In this document: positions 53,730 through 62,160 of the stretch, in pieces
Layout: every line of letters starts with the position of its first letter
Position numbering within the stretch: position 1 is the first letter of the stretch
Assembly: GCA_028821605.1 (NCBI GenBank)
Contig: JAPPFM010000010.1
Coordinates: 186,001 to 250,000 of the forward strand
Length of the DNA: 64,000 nt
Direction: 5' to 3'
Origin: Candidatus Poribacteria bacterium
GTDB taxonomy: Bacteria; Poribacteria; WGA-4E; WGA-3G
Position numbers and translations under genes: made by a program
Notes under the pieces: model-generated
Databases searched by the model: none
What the model was told of the DNA's origin: nothing
What the model saw: only the letters and a program-made list of their open reading frames with translations

Positions 53730-53759
53730 TTGAAACAGAGTTAAAAAATGTGGTATACT
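53730..53759 (+). promoter_or_regulatory. sigma-70 promoter of the HEPN gene
   Basis: TTGAAA, 18 bases, TATACT. The -10 ends only 19 bases before the HEPN ATG at 53779, so the leader would be about 12 bases long. Confidence 0.55.
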
Positions 53760-53778
53760 TCCTAATGAGGTTTGGTTG

Positions 53779-54222
53779 ATGAATCATGATTTGCATGACA
53801 GTATAAGAGAACAAGCCAGTGCCAGTCGCCAACGTTTGGAAGATGCGAGAGTCCTTTTAAGGGCTTCTCGGTGGCGGGGTTCAATGTACATTGCTGGTTA
53901 CGCAGTGGAATGTCTCTTGAAAACAAAATTAATGCAAATCTACGATTGTAAGAATTTGAGAGAACTTGACGATGTCCTTCAGAGACGTTTTGTACTCCCC
54001 GTAGGCAGTACAACTTTTACGCATCAATTGGAGACATTGTTTAAACTTACACCAAGTTATCATCGTCTACAGCAAAATCAGGATATATTGTCTTTGTTCA
54101 ACGTGGTTAACCGTTGGGCACCAAAATGGCGTTACGTTTCGAAGCGAACAACTCGTGATGAAGCCTCTTTTTTCATGAACGCTGTTGAAGAAGTTATGCA
54201 TTGGATAGATAATAACATCTGA
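53779..54222 (+). CDS. HEPN-domain protein
   Basis: 147 aa helical protein from the ATG at 53779. RQRLEDARVLLRASRWRGSMYIAGYAVECLLKTKL (shortened: the ARVLL helix, then GYAVECLLK, residues ~20-55) is the HEPN pattern. HEPN proteins often act as RNases in toxin systems, using an Rx4-6H motif; I do not see a clear one here, so it may be non-catalytic. The next gene starts 14 bases after its stop. Usual HEPN partners are MNT nucleotidyltransferases; the partner here looks different. Confidence 0.75.
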   Translation: MNHDLHDSIREQASASRQRLEDARVLLRASRWRGSMYIAGYAVECLLKTKLMQIYDCKNLRELDDVLQRRFVLPVGSTTFTHQLETLFKLTPSYHRLQQNQDILSLFNVVNRWAPKWRYVSKRTTRDEASFFMNAVEEVMHWIDNNI

Positions 54223-54236
54223 TAGAGGAATTGCAC

Positions 54237-54500
54237 ATGGCATCAAAAAAATTAAAGCAAAAAATTTATGATTCGCTTAAATCTGGATACTTCAATGAAG
54301 CAACAGACCTTGTTGATGTCTCCGACGGTTTTGACGACCTTGTCCATGTTGTTATTGTCAGTCGAAAATTTGATGGAAAACTCGCGCGCGAGCGGCATAA
54401 TCTGATCTGGTCGGAGTTGACTAAGCAACTTTCAAACGAAGAATGGGGACATGTATCCCTATCTATTGGCGCGAGCCCAGAGGACGTTAAGACCTTATAA
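54237..54500 (+). CDS. BolA-like small protein
   Basis: 87 aa from the ATG at 54237, with AGAGGAA six bases upstream. The order of motifs SDGFDDLVHVVIVSRKFDGK, then ERHNLIWSEL, then WGHVSLSIGASPED follows BolA/IbaG: a FxGkxxxxRH segment and an H-(A/V)-L-S strand (first phrase spans residues ~27-46). BolA proteins usually bind glutaredoxin and iron-sulfur clusters or DNA. The conserved cysteine/histidine site of iron-binding BolA is not fully present. Cotranscription with a HEPN gene is unusual. Confidence 0.65.
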   Translation: MASKKLKQKIYDSLKSGYFNEATDLVDVSDGFDDLVHVVIVSRKFDGKLARERHNLIWSELTKQLSNEEWGHVSLSIGASPEDVKTL

Positions 54501-54565
54501 CAAACCCACATCTCTTCCGAACGCGGAGTAACGAATAATAGTCGCTGCAAACCTCACAGAAATTA

Positions 54566-56527
54566 ATGCCTATACCTAACGCTTTTCACAAAGGCGAAAC
54601 AAAATTGACTTCCCCGCAGCAACAACGCGCCCTCACGTGGCGCGTCCTATTTATCTTCGCCATTACTGCACCGATTAACTGCTATTTCCTCATCCAGATG
54701 GAAATAGTGCGTTATACCTTTCCAACGTGGGTGGTCCCCCTGTCCAATGTTATTTTCATCCTCACTGCGGTGATGCTAATAAACAGTGTCATCCGTCTCC
54801 TAAGCAGTAATGTTGCGCTTGGACAGGGCGAACTCTTACTCCTCTATGTAACACTCAGTTTCGCCACAACACTCGCTGGATGCGATGTCTTACAAGCGAT
54901 CCTGTCTGTGCTTGGACATAGTTTCTGGTTTGCAACGGAAGAGAACGAGTGGCGCACTCTGTTTTGGCACCACCTCCCGCAATGGCTCACTGTTTCAGAT
55001 AGAGATGCACTCCGTGGTTACTATCTTGGGGAATCGAGTCTGTATCGTTCGCTTCACTTGCGGGTTTGGTTGCCGGTGATGGGAGCGTGGTTACTGCTGT
55101 TTGTAGTTATAGCCTTCATCTTTCTCTGCCTCAACACAATTCTCCGTCGGCAGTGGGCGCAGCGGGAACGCCTCACCTTCCCGATTATCCAACTCCCGCT
55201 TATGATGACGGATCCAAAATCCGGTTTCTTCCGAAACAAACGGATGTGGATCGGCTTCTCGATTGCCGCGGGCATCAGTCTTTTCAACGGATTGAGCCAT
55301 CTCTACCCTGTGATTCCGCATATTCCGGTGACACGCCGTTTCTTCAGTTTCCACGAACCGCCACTGAGCCTCTACGGCACCATCATCACCGCCTTCTATC
55401 CGTTCGCTATCGGGATTATGTTCCTCATGCCGTTGGATGTCCTCTTTTCGACGACCCTGTTCTATTTTCTCTATCGGAACGAGGTCGCTTTAGCGAAAGC
55501 GGTCGGGTGGAGTAGCATCCCGCGCTTCCCCTATCTTAACGAACAGACGATCGGTGCCTTCGTGGGACTCTGTTTCTTCTTCGGTTGGACCGGTAAACGG
55601 CATTTCAGTGCCGTTTTGCGGAGCGCGCTACCGTCCCGCGGACGAGAACCACCACCGCCACAGCACGATGAACCGATGCCGTATCGGGTGGCTGTCTGGG
55701 GCTTTGTTATCGGTATCCTACTGTTCGCGTTCCTGCTCTACAAGGCGGGCATGGCAGCTTGGCTCGCGCTCACTTTTGCCGTCCTATTTCTCATAACACC
55801 GTTGGTAACAACGCGTATCCGTGCGGAGTCAGGTATCTTTGTCCACGCCTATCATTGGCAGGCACCCCGATACATCTTAAACACAATCTTGGGAACGCAC
55901 CGCCTCGGTGCAAGGAACTTGACGGCACTCTCCGTCTGCTTTTTCAACCGAGATTACCGTCCGCAGCAGATGCCGCATCAGTTGGAGGCGTTTAAAATCG
56001 CTGAGCTTGCCAATATCAACCAACGCCGAATGCTCCTGACCATCGTCATCGCCACTATTTTCGGTGTGTTCGTTGCTTTCTGGGTACAACTCCATCTTTA
56101 TTACCAATTCGGGGCGGATTCTGGCTATTTTGGACCCTGGGCACTCGGCTACGGTAGGCAATACTTCAGCCGATTGACAAACTGGATTACATATCCGCTT
56201 GACACGGACTGGATCGGCGTAATATTCATGGGCATTGGCTTTTCTGTGATGATGGTACTGACATATCTCCGTGTCAAATTCTTCTGGTTGCCGCTGCATC
56301 CGCTCGGTTATGTGATGGCGAGCAATCAAGAGATGTCCGACCTTTGGATTCCCTTGCTCATTGCATTGTCCCTAAAATGGCTCATCCTTCGGCACGGTGG
56401 CATTCAAAGTTATCGGCGCGCCATTCCCTTCTTTTTAGGATTAGTGCTCGGTGATTATCTCATGGGAAGCACGTGGAGCCTCCTAAACGTCCTTTTGAAC
56501 ACCACGATGTATCAGTTCTACCCATAG
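54566..56527 (+). CDS. DUF6785-like polytopic membrane protein
   Basis: 653 aa with about 14 hydrophobic helices. N terminus is soluble, then WRVLFIFAITAPINCYFL (~residues 26-43). Conserved-looking phrases include GCDVLQAILSVLG, ERLTFPIIQLPLMM (~200-215), FFSFHEPPLSLYGT and RIRAESGIFVHAYHWQ (~418-433). Such proteins are common in Planctomycetes and Poribacteria-type genomes and have no known function; an oligopeptide-transporter-like fold is possible. No ribosome site is clear. Confidence 0.75.
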   Translation: MPIPNAFHKGETKLTSPQQQRALTWRVLFIFAITAPINCYFLIQMEIVRYTFPTWVVPLSNVIFILTAVMLINSVIRLLSSNVALGQGELLLLYVTLSFATTLAGCDVLQAILSVLGHSFWFATEENEWRTLFWHHLPQWLTVSDRDALRGYYLGESSLYRSLHLRVWLPVMGAWLLLFVVIAFIFLCLNTILRRQWAQRERLTFPIIQLPLMMTDPKSGFFRNKRMWIGFSIAAGISLFNGLSHLYPVIPHIPVTRRFFSFHEPPLSLYGTIITAFYPFAIGIMFLMPLDVLFSTTLFYFLYRNEVALAKAVGWSSIPRFPYLNEQTIGAFVGLCFFFGWTGKRHFSAVLRSALPSRGREPPPPQHDEPMPYRVAVWGFVIGILLFAFLLYKAGMAAWLALTFAVLFLITPLVTTRIRAESGIFVHAYHWQAPRYILNTILGTHRLGARNLTALSVCFFNRDYRPQQMPHQLEAFKIAELANINQRRMLLTIVIATIFGVFVAFWVQLHLYYQFGADSGYFGPWALGYGRQYFSRLTNWITYPLDTDWIGVIFMGIGFSVMMVLTYLRVKFFWLPLHPLGYVMASNQEMSDLWIPLLIALSLKWLILRHGGIQSYRRAIPFFLGLVLGDYLMGSTWSLLNVLLNTTMYQFYP

Positions 56528-56533
56528 AAACAA

Positions 56534-56953
56534 TCAAAGATCAAAAATAACCTGAGCGAACCAACTCCCATCAGGCTTTTGCACAACCTGCAACTGATGA
56601 TATGTGACACTCTTAATCTCAGTATAGACCTCGTGTTTATCGAAGTTTGCCGGTTCGCCGTAAACTGTCGCTGATACCTCCGTTTCGCTGCACTGCTGAA
56701 CCGCTGCGCGCTTAAAGAAGATCTCCTTCGTCTCGTGCTGAAAGATGAGTTCATCGAGCCACGCCACAAAAAGGTCTTCCACAGATTCAGCCGTGAGGCG
56801 AATTTGGATAGACGCTATCTCATCAACTGTCTCCACGACTGCTATTGTCTCAAAGAGTCCCTGTGCGGCGTTGGTCAGGAATTCGGACAGGTTTGTTCCT
56901 CTAACCCGTAGTCCCATATCAGCCGTATGTTCAACGTATTCATAAGGTTTCAT
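56534..56953 (-). CDS. archease (RtcB RNA ligase activator)
   Basis: 139 aa from the ATG at 56953 (MKPYEYVEHTADMGLRVRG), chosen because GGAG lies six bases upstream and because archeases begin this way; the frame extends to 57022. Metal-binding acidic residues are in HTADMG (~residue 11) and the C-terminal FDL. The helix VEDLFVAWLDELIF is typical. Archease helps RtcB ligate tRNA or repaired RNA. No rtcB is in the window. It is convergent with the gene at 54566, with 6 bases between stops. Confidence 0.9.
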   Translation of the reverse strand: MKPYEYVEHTADMGLRVRGTNLSEFLTNAAQGLFETIAVVETVDEIASIQIRLTAESVEDLFVAWLDELIFQHETKEIFFKRAAVQQCSETEVSATVYGEPANFDKHEVYTEIKSVTYHQLQVVQKPDGSWFAQVIFDL

Positions 56954-57193
56954 GTTGTTCTCCATCGTCACGATTTTTCTTCTCACCCGCAACATCATAC
57001 CCCGAAATTCCGATCCTGTCAATTCTCAAAAGTACTTTGTAGGAGGACTTTGTAAGCCCGATTTCTTCTGTCAAAACTTCGGCATTTTCACTTGATTTTA
57101 CATCCAATCTATGTTATCTTATTCTATCAGGTGTAATGGCTTTATGTCCCAATCCTATGAAATACAGTATAATGATGTTGAAAAAGAGGTAAG

Positions 57194-57871
57194 ATGATGG
57201 CTTCTGTCTATATCTTGGTGAATAAAGACATGCCAGGGTTGATAAAGATTGGGCGTACAAGTGGTGCCGCTAGTGAACGTGCGAAAAAACTTTCACAATC
57301 AACCAGTGTTCCAAGTCCATTTGAGGTTGCCTATGAGACCCCTTGTGATCAAGCAAAACAGCTTGAACGGACTATGCACCGCCAACTTGCTCAATATCGT
57401 CGTCCACGCCGAGAGTTCTTTGAATGTTCAGTGGAATATGCCATTTCTTTGCTTGAACATTATTCTCTTGATATTCTGAACAATCACCCATGGAACCAGA
57501 AGGCGAAGGAGCTGCTGAACAAATTACCGGAGAACGAGGCGGTGGCGTACCCGGAAGCACTGTATCTTCTTCAGCTCGCGAAGTGGGGGCTGACGTATCT
57601 CCCGGAGTATCAGATGAGCAAACCGATCCCTCGGTTGCCACACGTGCCGAGGGACACGCTGAACAACGATCTGTACGAAACGATAGATGCCCTGATGCAC
57701 GTACGGACACCGAAAGAGGCGATGGAATTCATACTGGAGACACCGTGGGACGAATCGGACAAAGCACTCTCGGAGTTTCAGAAGGTGACAGAAGCGAACG
57801 AAGGGGCAGCACAGATACTTGAAAACCTGACGGAACGGCTGCGGTGGTGGACAGCGACCCCGACGGATTAG
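57194..57871 (+). CDS. GIY-YIG / T5orf172-type protein, 225 aa
   Basis: Residues ~1-90 match the T5orf172 branch of the GIY-YIG fold: SVYILVNKDMPGLIKIGRT, then ERAKKLSQSTSVPSPFEV, ERTMHRQLAQYR and RREFFECS. The family includes phage and mobile-element nucleases. The C-terminal ~125 residues are unrecognised, and the DNA that encodes them (from ~57490) is clearly richer in G/C at third positions than the first part, so the gene may be chimeric. AGAGGT precedes the ATGATG start. It is cassette 1 of the methyltransferase-start series. Confidence 0.78.
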   Translation: MMASVYILVNKDMPGLIKIGRTSGAASERAKKLSQSTSVPSPFEVAYETPCDQAKQLERTMHRQLAQYRRPRREFFECSVEYAISLLEHYSLDILNNHPWNQKAKELLNKLPENEAVAYPEALYLLQLAKWGLTYLPEYQMSKPIPRLPHVPRDTLNNDLYETIDALMHVRTPKEAMEFILETPWDESDKALSEFQKVTEANEGAAQILENLTERLRWWTATPTD

Positions 57872-57918
57872 AATTTTCAATTTACTGACGACTGATAGCT
57901 AATAACCGACAACCAATC

Positions 57919-58005
57919 ATGAACAAACTTTACTTTGGCGATAACCTCGAAACCCTACGCAAACTCAACGCAAACGCGTCCACCTCATCTGCACCTAACT
58001 CTTAA
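57919..58005 (+). repeat. truncated methyltransferase start, copy 1
   Basis: An ATG-led frame of 28 codons opens MNKLYFGDNLETLRKL, nearly the same as the start of the methyltransferase at 60337. DNA similarity runs for ~85 bases; a one-base change near 57970 throws the frame, which then ends at TAA. It is preceded by the same TGACAACCAATC phrase as the real gene. Confidence 0.8.
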
Positions 58006-58025
58006 GGTAAAGCGAAAACAAGTTT

Positions 58026-58679
58026 ATGAATAACCAGTACGAACATGTTGAGAAGCCACTCACACCGGGCATAGCTAAAAAACTCATCCAAGAGTTATTT
58101 GCAGGACGGACTGATCAAAAACAGAAAATAATAAGCGATGTAGAAAAAACGCATCAGGAACGGGGTGGATTGCCCTCACGGGCCCAATTTAACAATCCTG
58201 TCACGCTTGCACTGTACAATATGAGACGAGAGGGGGAAGCAAGAAATCCTGATAAAAGTGATAATTGGTTGATCCCTTCAAGCACTAAGGACGAAAACGT
58301 AGATTCCGAACCTGACAATTTAGATTTAGATCCTGAGAAGATCATCGGCTCCGGCAAACAATCAGTCTATCTTTATTATTACCCAGCGTATCGAGATTTA
58401 GCTGAATTGCAAGATGAAAAAGTATGGGCATGCAAGATTGGCAAGACGAGGTACGACGCTGTCAGCAGAATTAGATCACAAACGCGCACAGCACTCCCAG
58501 AGTATCCCAAAGTTGGTCTTATTATTAAAACAGATGAGTTAAGATTGATGGAGAATACCATACAAAATATTTTGAAACTCCAAGGTAAACACAAGCAAGA
58601 TGCTCCTGGAACAGAGTGGTTCATTACTTCCCCGAGCGAAGTTGAGCAAATATACAAAAACAATTTTGAAAATTCGTAG
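58026..58679 (+). CDS. GIY-YIG-like (T5orf172-related) protein, 217 aa
   Basis: The C-terminal half (~residues 110-217) has a GIY-YIG-like order: SVYLYYYPAYRDLAEL, then VWACKIGKTRYDAVSRI, MENTIQNILKLQGK and GTEWFITS. The N-terminal half is charged and helical with no recognised domain. It may be a nuclease or a DNA-binding relative that lost catalysis. Cassette 2 of the methyltransferase-start series. Weak ribosome site before ATG 58026. Confidence 0.7.
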   Translation: MNNQYEHVEKPLTPGIAKKLIQELFAGRTDQKQKIISDVEKTHQERGGLPSRAQFNNPVTLALYNMRREGEARNPDKSDNWLIPSSTKDENVDSEPDNLDLDPEKIIGSGKQSVYLYYYPAYRDLAELQDEKVWACKIGKTRYDAVSRIRSQTRTALPEYPKVGLIIKTDELRLMENTIQNILKLQGKHKQDAPGTEWFITSPSEVEQIYKNNFENS

Positions 58680-58755
58680 TAAATCGGATCTATGTTCACC
58701 TGTAGAGGTAGATCTACTACTTTGTCCATATAACCAATACGTAAGGAGAACAATT

Positions 58756-59016
58756 ATGTACATCGTGACGGATGACTTGGAAATCATAAACTTCTATCAG
58801 TACAAAAATTTGAGTGTAGAAGGGGAGGACCCTGGCAAAGGTCAACTCGTCTTAACAGCGCAGGATGGATCCAAACGCGTCATTGCTGAATTTGCTGAAT
58901 TTGAGGAAGCATACAATCTCTTTGCAGACATCCGTGATGCCCTTGCGGCAGGAGAAACATACTATAGTTTAGAGACATACTTAGATGAAAATCCATTCAG
59001 AGTCCCGGCTCAATAA
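58756..59016 (+). CDS. small acidic protein of unknown function, 86 aa
   Basis: The start ATG at 58756 has AAGGAG seven bases upstream. The sequence (MYIVTDDLEIINFYQYK; LTAQDGSKRVIAEF; AEFEEAYNLFADI) is acidic with alternating strands and helices and no known family. It follows the GIY-YIG-like gene and precedes truncated methyltransferase copy 2 by 16 bases. Confidence 0.65.
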   Translation: MYIVTDDLEIINFYQYKNLSVEGEDPGKGQLVLTAQDGSKRVIAEFAEFEEAYNLFADIRDALAAGETYYSLETYLDENPFRVPAQ

Positions 59017-59032
59017 CCGGAGAGACATACCA

Positions 59033-59134
59033 ATGAACAAACTCTACTTCGGTGATAACCTTGAAATTCTATGTGAGATGGGCGAGGGGAAAAGTATCAC
59101 ACTACCCGCTATCTGTGCAGGTAACATAAACTGA
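59033..59134 (+). repeat. truncated methyltransferase start, copy 2
   Basis: A 33-codon frame beginning MNKLYFGDNLEILCEMGEG, with its own GGAGAG upstream. DNA matches the methyltransferase start for ~50 bases, with a few synonymous changes; after GAGATGG the sequences part. Confidence 0.8.
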
Positions 59135-59147
59135 AAAGGAGTATATA

Positions 59148-59693
59148 ATGCAATTATGGGAAGATCAGACAATTGTACATGCACTTAAGCATGCGCTGAA
59201 AAATTATGACTACTTAGAATACGATGAAGAGGCTTCCAAGCGTATCAATGGGCTAAAGGTAAAAGTTAAAAGGGATCAATTAAGTGCTAAACGCGATATT
59301 TCAGTCGCTGGGAGAATTTGTAGAGTTTTAGAAAAGGAAACTGGAAGACGTTTTTTCGTACCCAGCGTCGTCACTCATGGGGGACAAAATTGGAATACGG
59401 ACTGGACCTATTTCAACGTGCGCGAACAACCATTCCATAAAAATGTAAAGATAACGTATCCAAGCGATAGGACTGACCCTGTCATAGTGGAGTGTTATGT
59501 CGGAGAGTATATGAATCTTTTTGTAGGTGATCCACAAATCACGCAGTACGCCGATGCAAACGGAGAAATAAAAGTTGAGTTTCGCGTTATTGACCGAAAG
59601 ACAGGGGATACTACGTTGAGCGAAGCAAAGAATATAGCACTTGACTTGTTAGCAAAGACAGCAGCTGAAGTGATAGCTAAGTCTGCCCAATAG
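59148..59693 (+). CDS. hypothetical protein, 181 aa
   Basis: AAAAGGAG precedes the ATG. A soluble mixed alpha/beta protein: basic N-terminal half with KRINGLKVKVKRDQ, a central THGGQNWNTDWTYF and a C-terminal helix ending KTAAEVIAKSAQ. No family is recognised. It is cassette 3 of the methyltransferase-start series with the next gene. Confidence 0.65.
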   Translation: MQLWEDQTIVHALKHALKNYDYLEYDEEASKRINGLKVKVKRDQLSAKRDISVAGRICRVLEKETGRRFFVPSVVTHGGQNWNTDWTYFNVREQPFHKNVKITYPSDRTDPVIVECYVGEYMNLFVGDPQITQYADANGEIKVEFRVIDRKTGDTTLSEAKNIALDLLAKTAAEVIAKSAQ

Positions 59694-59704
59694 AGGTATA
59701 ATTC

Positions 59705-60205
59705 ATGATGGACTGGCTAAATGCTAACAGTGGCGCGCTAACAGTGATTGCTACTTTTGTACTCGTGTTTGTTACAGGGTGGTACGTTCACCTGACAAGG
59801 GAACTTCTAAAAGCCTCCTACAAACCAGAAGTTGTCGTCTACCTACGTGCCTCTCCAACGTTTATCCTTGAGAATTTACAGGTCAATGAAACGACGCTTT
59901 GTGTAAAAAACACTGGTCAGGGTGTTGCCCGTAAAATTGAGTTTGGAGATAATCTTTCTTTTGCTCCCTATGGTGGTGAACCGCTTGAAAGTATTGGCTT
60001 CCTCAAGAATGGAATTGATGCCCTCGCACCGGGACAGGAGAGAAGACAGAGTGAACCCAGTGTAGCAGATCGATCTGGTGACTTGAGCCAATTGCAGGTT
60101 GCAATCAAGGTTACTTATGAAGATGCACACGGGAAAGAATATTCTGATACTTTTCCTCTCGATTTCACCGAGCCAGATTTGTTGCCGACTCAAGGTGACC
60201 CCTAA
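59705..60205 (+). CDS. membrane-anchored hypothetical protein, 166 aa
   Basis: One N-terminal helix (~residues 10-28, LTVIATFVLVFVTGWYV) and a soluble beta-rich domain with KASYKPEVVVYLRAS and TTLCVKNTGQGVARKIEF, resembling immunoglobulin-like or DUF-type membrane-tethered domains. AGAGG lies before the ATG. The TAA stop overlaps the ATG of truncated methyltransferase copy 3, which suggests the two were once translationally coupled. Confidence 0.7.
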   Translation: MMDWLNANSGALTVIATFVLVFVTGWYVHLTRELLKASYKPEVVVYLRASPTFILENLQVNETTLCVKNTGQGVARKIEFGDNLSFAPYGGEPLESIGFLKNGIDALAPGQERRQSEPSVADRSGDLSQLQVAIKVTYEDAHGKEYSDTFPLDFTEPDLLPTQGDP

Positions 60206-60306
60206 TGAACAAACGCTACTTCGGTGATAACCTCGAAATCCTAATTTTAGAGACGATTTTTGAATCGTGCCTTAGCCTAAAACTGAACGATTCTGCTAAC
60301 AACTGA
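60205..60306 (+). repeat. truncated methyltransferase start, copy 3
   Basis: A 33-codon frame opening MNKRYFGDNLEILILET. It overlaps the previous stop (TAATG). Similarity to the real start lasts 39 bases, to GAAATCCTA, then stops sharply. The following ~90 bases end in TGACAACCAATC before the true gene. Confidence 0.8.
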
Positions 60307-60336
60307 CAGCCGACTGCTGACGGCTGACAACCAATC

Positions 60337-62058
60337 ATGAACAAACTCTACTTCGGCGATAACCTCGAAATCCTACGCGAGATGGACGACGAACGCGTTC
60401 ACCTGATATGCACCGACCCACCCTTCAACAGCGGACGCGACTACAACGCCTTCATCGGTGATTCCCTTGCACAGAAGAAAGCGTTTACCGATACATGGAC
60501 GTATGACACCGCTGCACAGGATGCGCGCACCGACATTGAATCACGAGCCATTACCAGCGACACTTATAAAGCACTTGACAACTGCCTCAAGGGTTACGAC
60601 TTAGTGCTGCAAAACGCTGTATCTGGCAATAGTGGTGCAATGCGTGCCTACCTCGCCTTCATGGGACCCAGACTTGCCGAGATGCACCGAGTCCTCACAC
60701 CCACCGGCAGCATTTACCTCCACTGCGACCCGACCGCAAGCCACTATCTCAAAGGCGTAATGGACGCTATCTTTGGTGTAGAGAACTTCAGGAACGAGAT
60801 TATCTGGCAGCGTACGAATGCACATAACGACGGCAAACAGTATGGCAGAGTCCACGATACGATTCTGTTCTATAGCAAAAGCAGCAAAACGGTATGGAAC
60901 CCTGTCTATATGGAGCATGATCCGGAGTACGTAAAAAGGGCTTATCGCTATAAGGACCAAAGAGGTCTCTACCAAGTAGGGGATCTGAACGCATCTGGAA
61001 TTAGGCATGGTGAATCTGGAAAACCTTGGCGGAGCGTAGATCCGAATGCCGTAGGTAATCACTGGCGAGCACCGCGTAGAGAAGCCTGGCCCGAAGGTGT
61101 TGAACCACCTGACAATTATGAATCCCTTTCTGTTCACGAAAAACTGGATGCGTTGGATGCGAACGGTTTAATTTACTGGCCCCCGAAGGGAAATATCCCA
61201 AGGTTTAAGCGGTATTTGTCTACCTCAAAGGGAAGAAGAGTGCACGATATTATGACAGACATAAACCCCCTCACAAGCAAATCTAAGGAGCACCAAGGTT
61301 ACCCGACGCAAAAGCCACTTGCACTTTATGAACGCCTGATAGCTGCCTCCAGCAACGAAGGCGACATTGTGTTGGATCCGTTCTGTGGCTGCGGCACGAC
61401 AATTGATGCCGCCCATGCCCTCAAACGGCAGTGGTTGGGCATAGACCTAACAATCCTTGCACTTGATCCGATGCGGCAACGGTTGGCAGATCGGCACGGG
61501 TTAGAGCCGTCCGTTGACTACCAAATCGAAGGCTATCCGACGAACATGCAGGAGGTCCACAGACTCTTAAAGGAGGGAGACAAACGGAAATATCACGACT
61601 TCTCGAATTGGGCGGTGACACGGCTTGGACTGAGACCGACGAAAGATGTCGGTGATGGCGGACTCGACGGCGTTGGACACGTCACGCTCTGGAATCCGCA
61701 GCAGATGAAAGAGACGGATGCGCGCATTCTCGCTGAGGTCAAGACCGGTAAACCTACCATTACCCAAGTCCGCGCCTTCTGCCGTGTGATGGATAAGAAC
61801 AACGCTGAGGTCGGTATTTTTATCACCATTGAACCCGTCACCGCGAAAATGCGGCAAGAAGCACAGGATATGGGCAGTTTTGAACACAACAAGAAATCCT
61901 ACCCTCGCCTCCAATTCTGGCGGATAGATGATACCTACTTCGAGAACCCGGATATTATCAATACCCTCGTCCGCTTACCAGATGCATGGCGAATCCGCCC
62001 CACCCAGAAATCGGAACGCCACTTCGATAGTCAGCAGATACGATTCTTACGGGGATAA
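60337..62058 (+). CDS. DNA methyltransferase fused to a PD-(D/E)xK-like nuclease domain
   Basis: 573 aa. The catalytic DPPF (motif IV, residues 27-30) precedes the SAM-binding DPFCGCGTT (motif I, ~346-354), the order of beta-class N6-adenine/N4-cytosine methyltransferases; the 60-320 region between should hold the target-recognition part. After ~residue 410 a second domain carries GDGGLDGVG (~435-443) and ILAEVKTGK (~464-472), the D..ExK layout of Mrr-like restriction nucleases. A single-chain methyltransferase-nuclease resembles type IIG restriction enzymes. No helicase or separate specificity gene is near. No ribosome site precedes this ATG. Confidence 0.85.
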   Translation: MNKLYFGDNLEILREMDDERVHLICTDPPFNSGRDYNAFIGDSLAQKKAFTDTWTYDTAAQDARTDIESRAITSDTYKALDNCLKGYDLVLQNAVSGNSGAMRAYLAFMGPRLAEMHRVLTPTGSIYLHCDPTASHYLKGVMDAIFGVENFRNEIIWQRTNAHNDGKQYGRVHDTILFYSKSSKTVWNPVYMEHDPEYVKRAYRYKDQRGLYQVGDLNASGIRHGESGKPWRSVDPNAVGNHWRAPRREAWPEGVEPPDNYESLSVHEKLDALDANGLIYWPPKGNIPRFKRYLSTSKGRRVHDIMTDINPLTSKSKEHQGYPTQKPLALYERLIAASSNEGDIVLDPFCGCGTTIDAAHALKRQWLGIDLTILALDPMRQRLADRHGLEPSVDYQIEGYPTNMQEVHRLLKEGDKRKYHDFSNWAVTRLGLRPTKDVGDGGLDGVGHVTLWNPQQMKETDARILAEVKTGKPTITQVRAFCRVMDKNNAEVGIFITIEPVTAKMRQEAQDMGSFEHNKKSYPRLQFWRIDDTYFENPDIINTLVRLPDAWRIRPTQKSERHFDSQQIRFLRG

Positions 62059-62160
62059 ACGAGCGTCCTGTTTTCCACATCTTCCGGTCCTAACCACGGT
62101 AGGAGCAGTTTCCTAACCGCTCCATACGTGTCGATTTTAGAAAAAACACCTCATAGCATT

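Noticed and set aside
57919-58005. A genuine small gene of 28 codons
   Set aside because: It is a copy of the methyltransferase start with a frameshift; no ribosome site precedes it.
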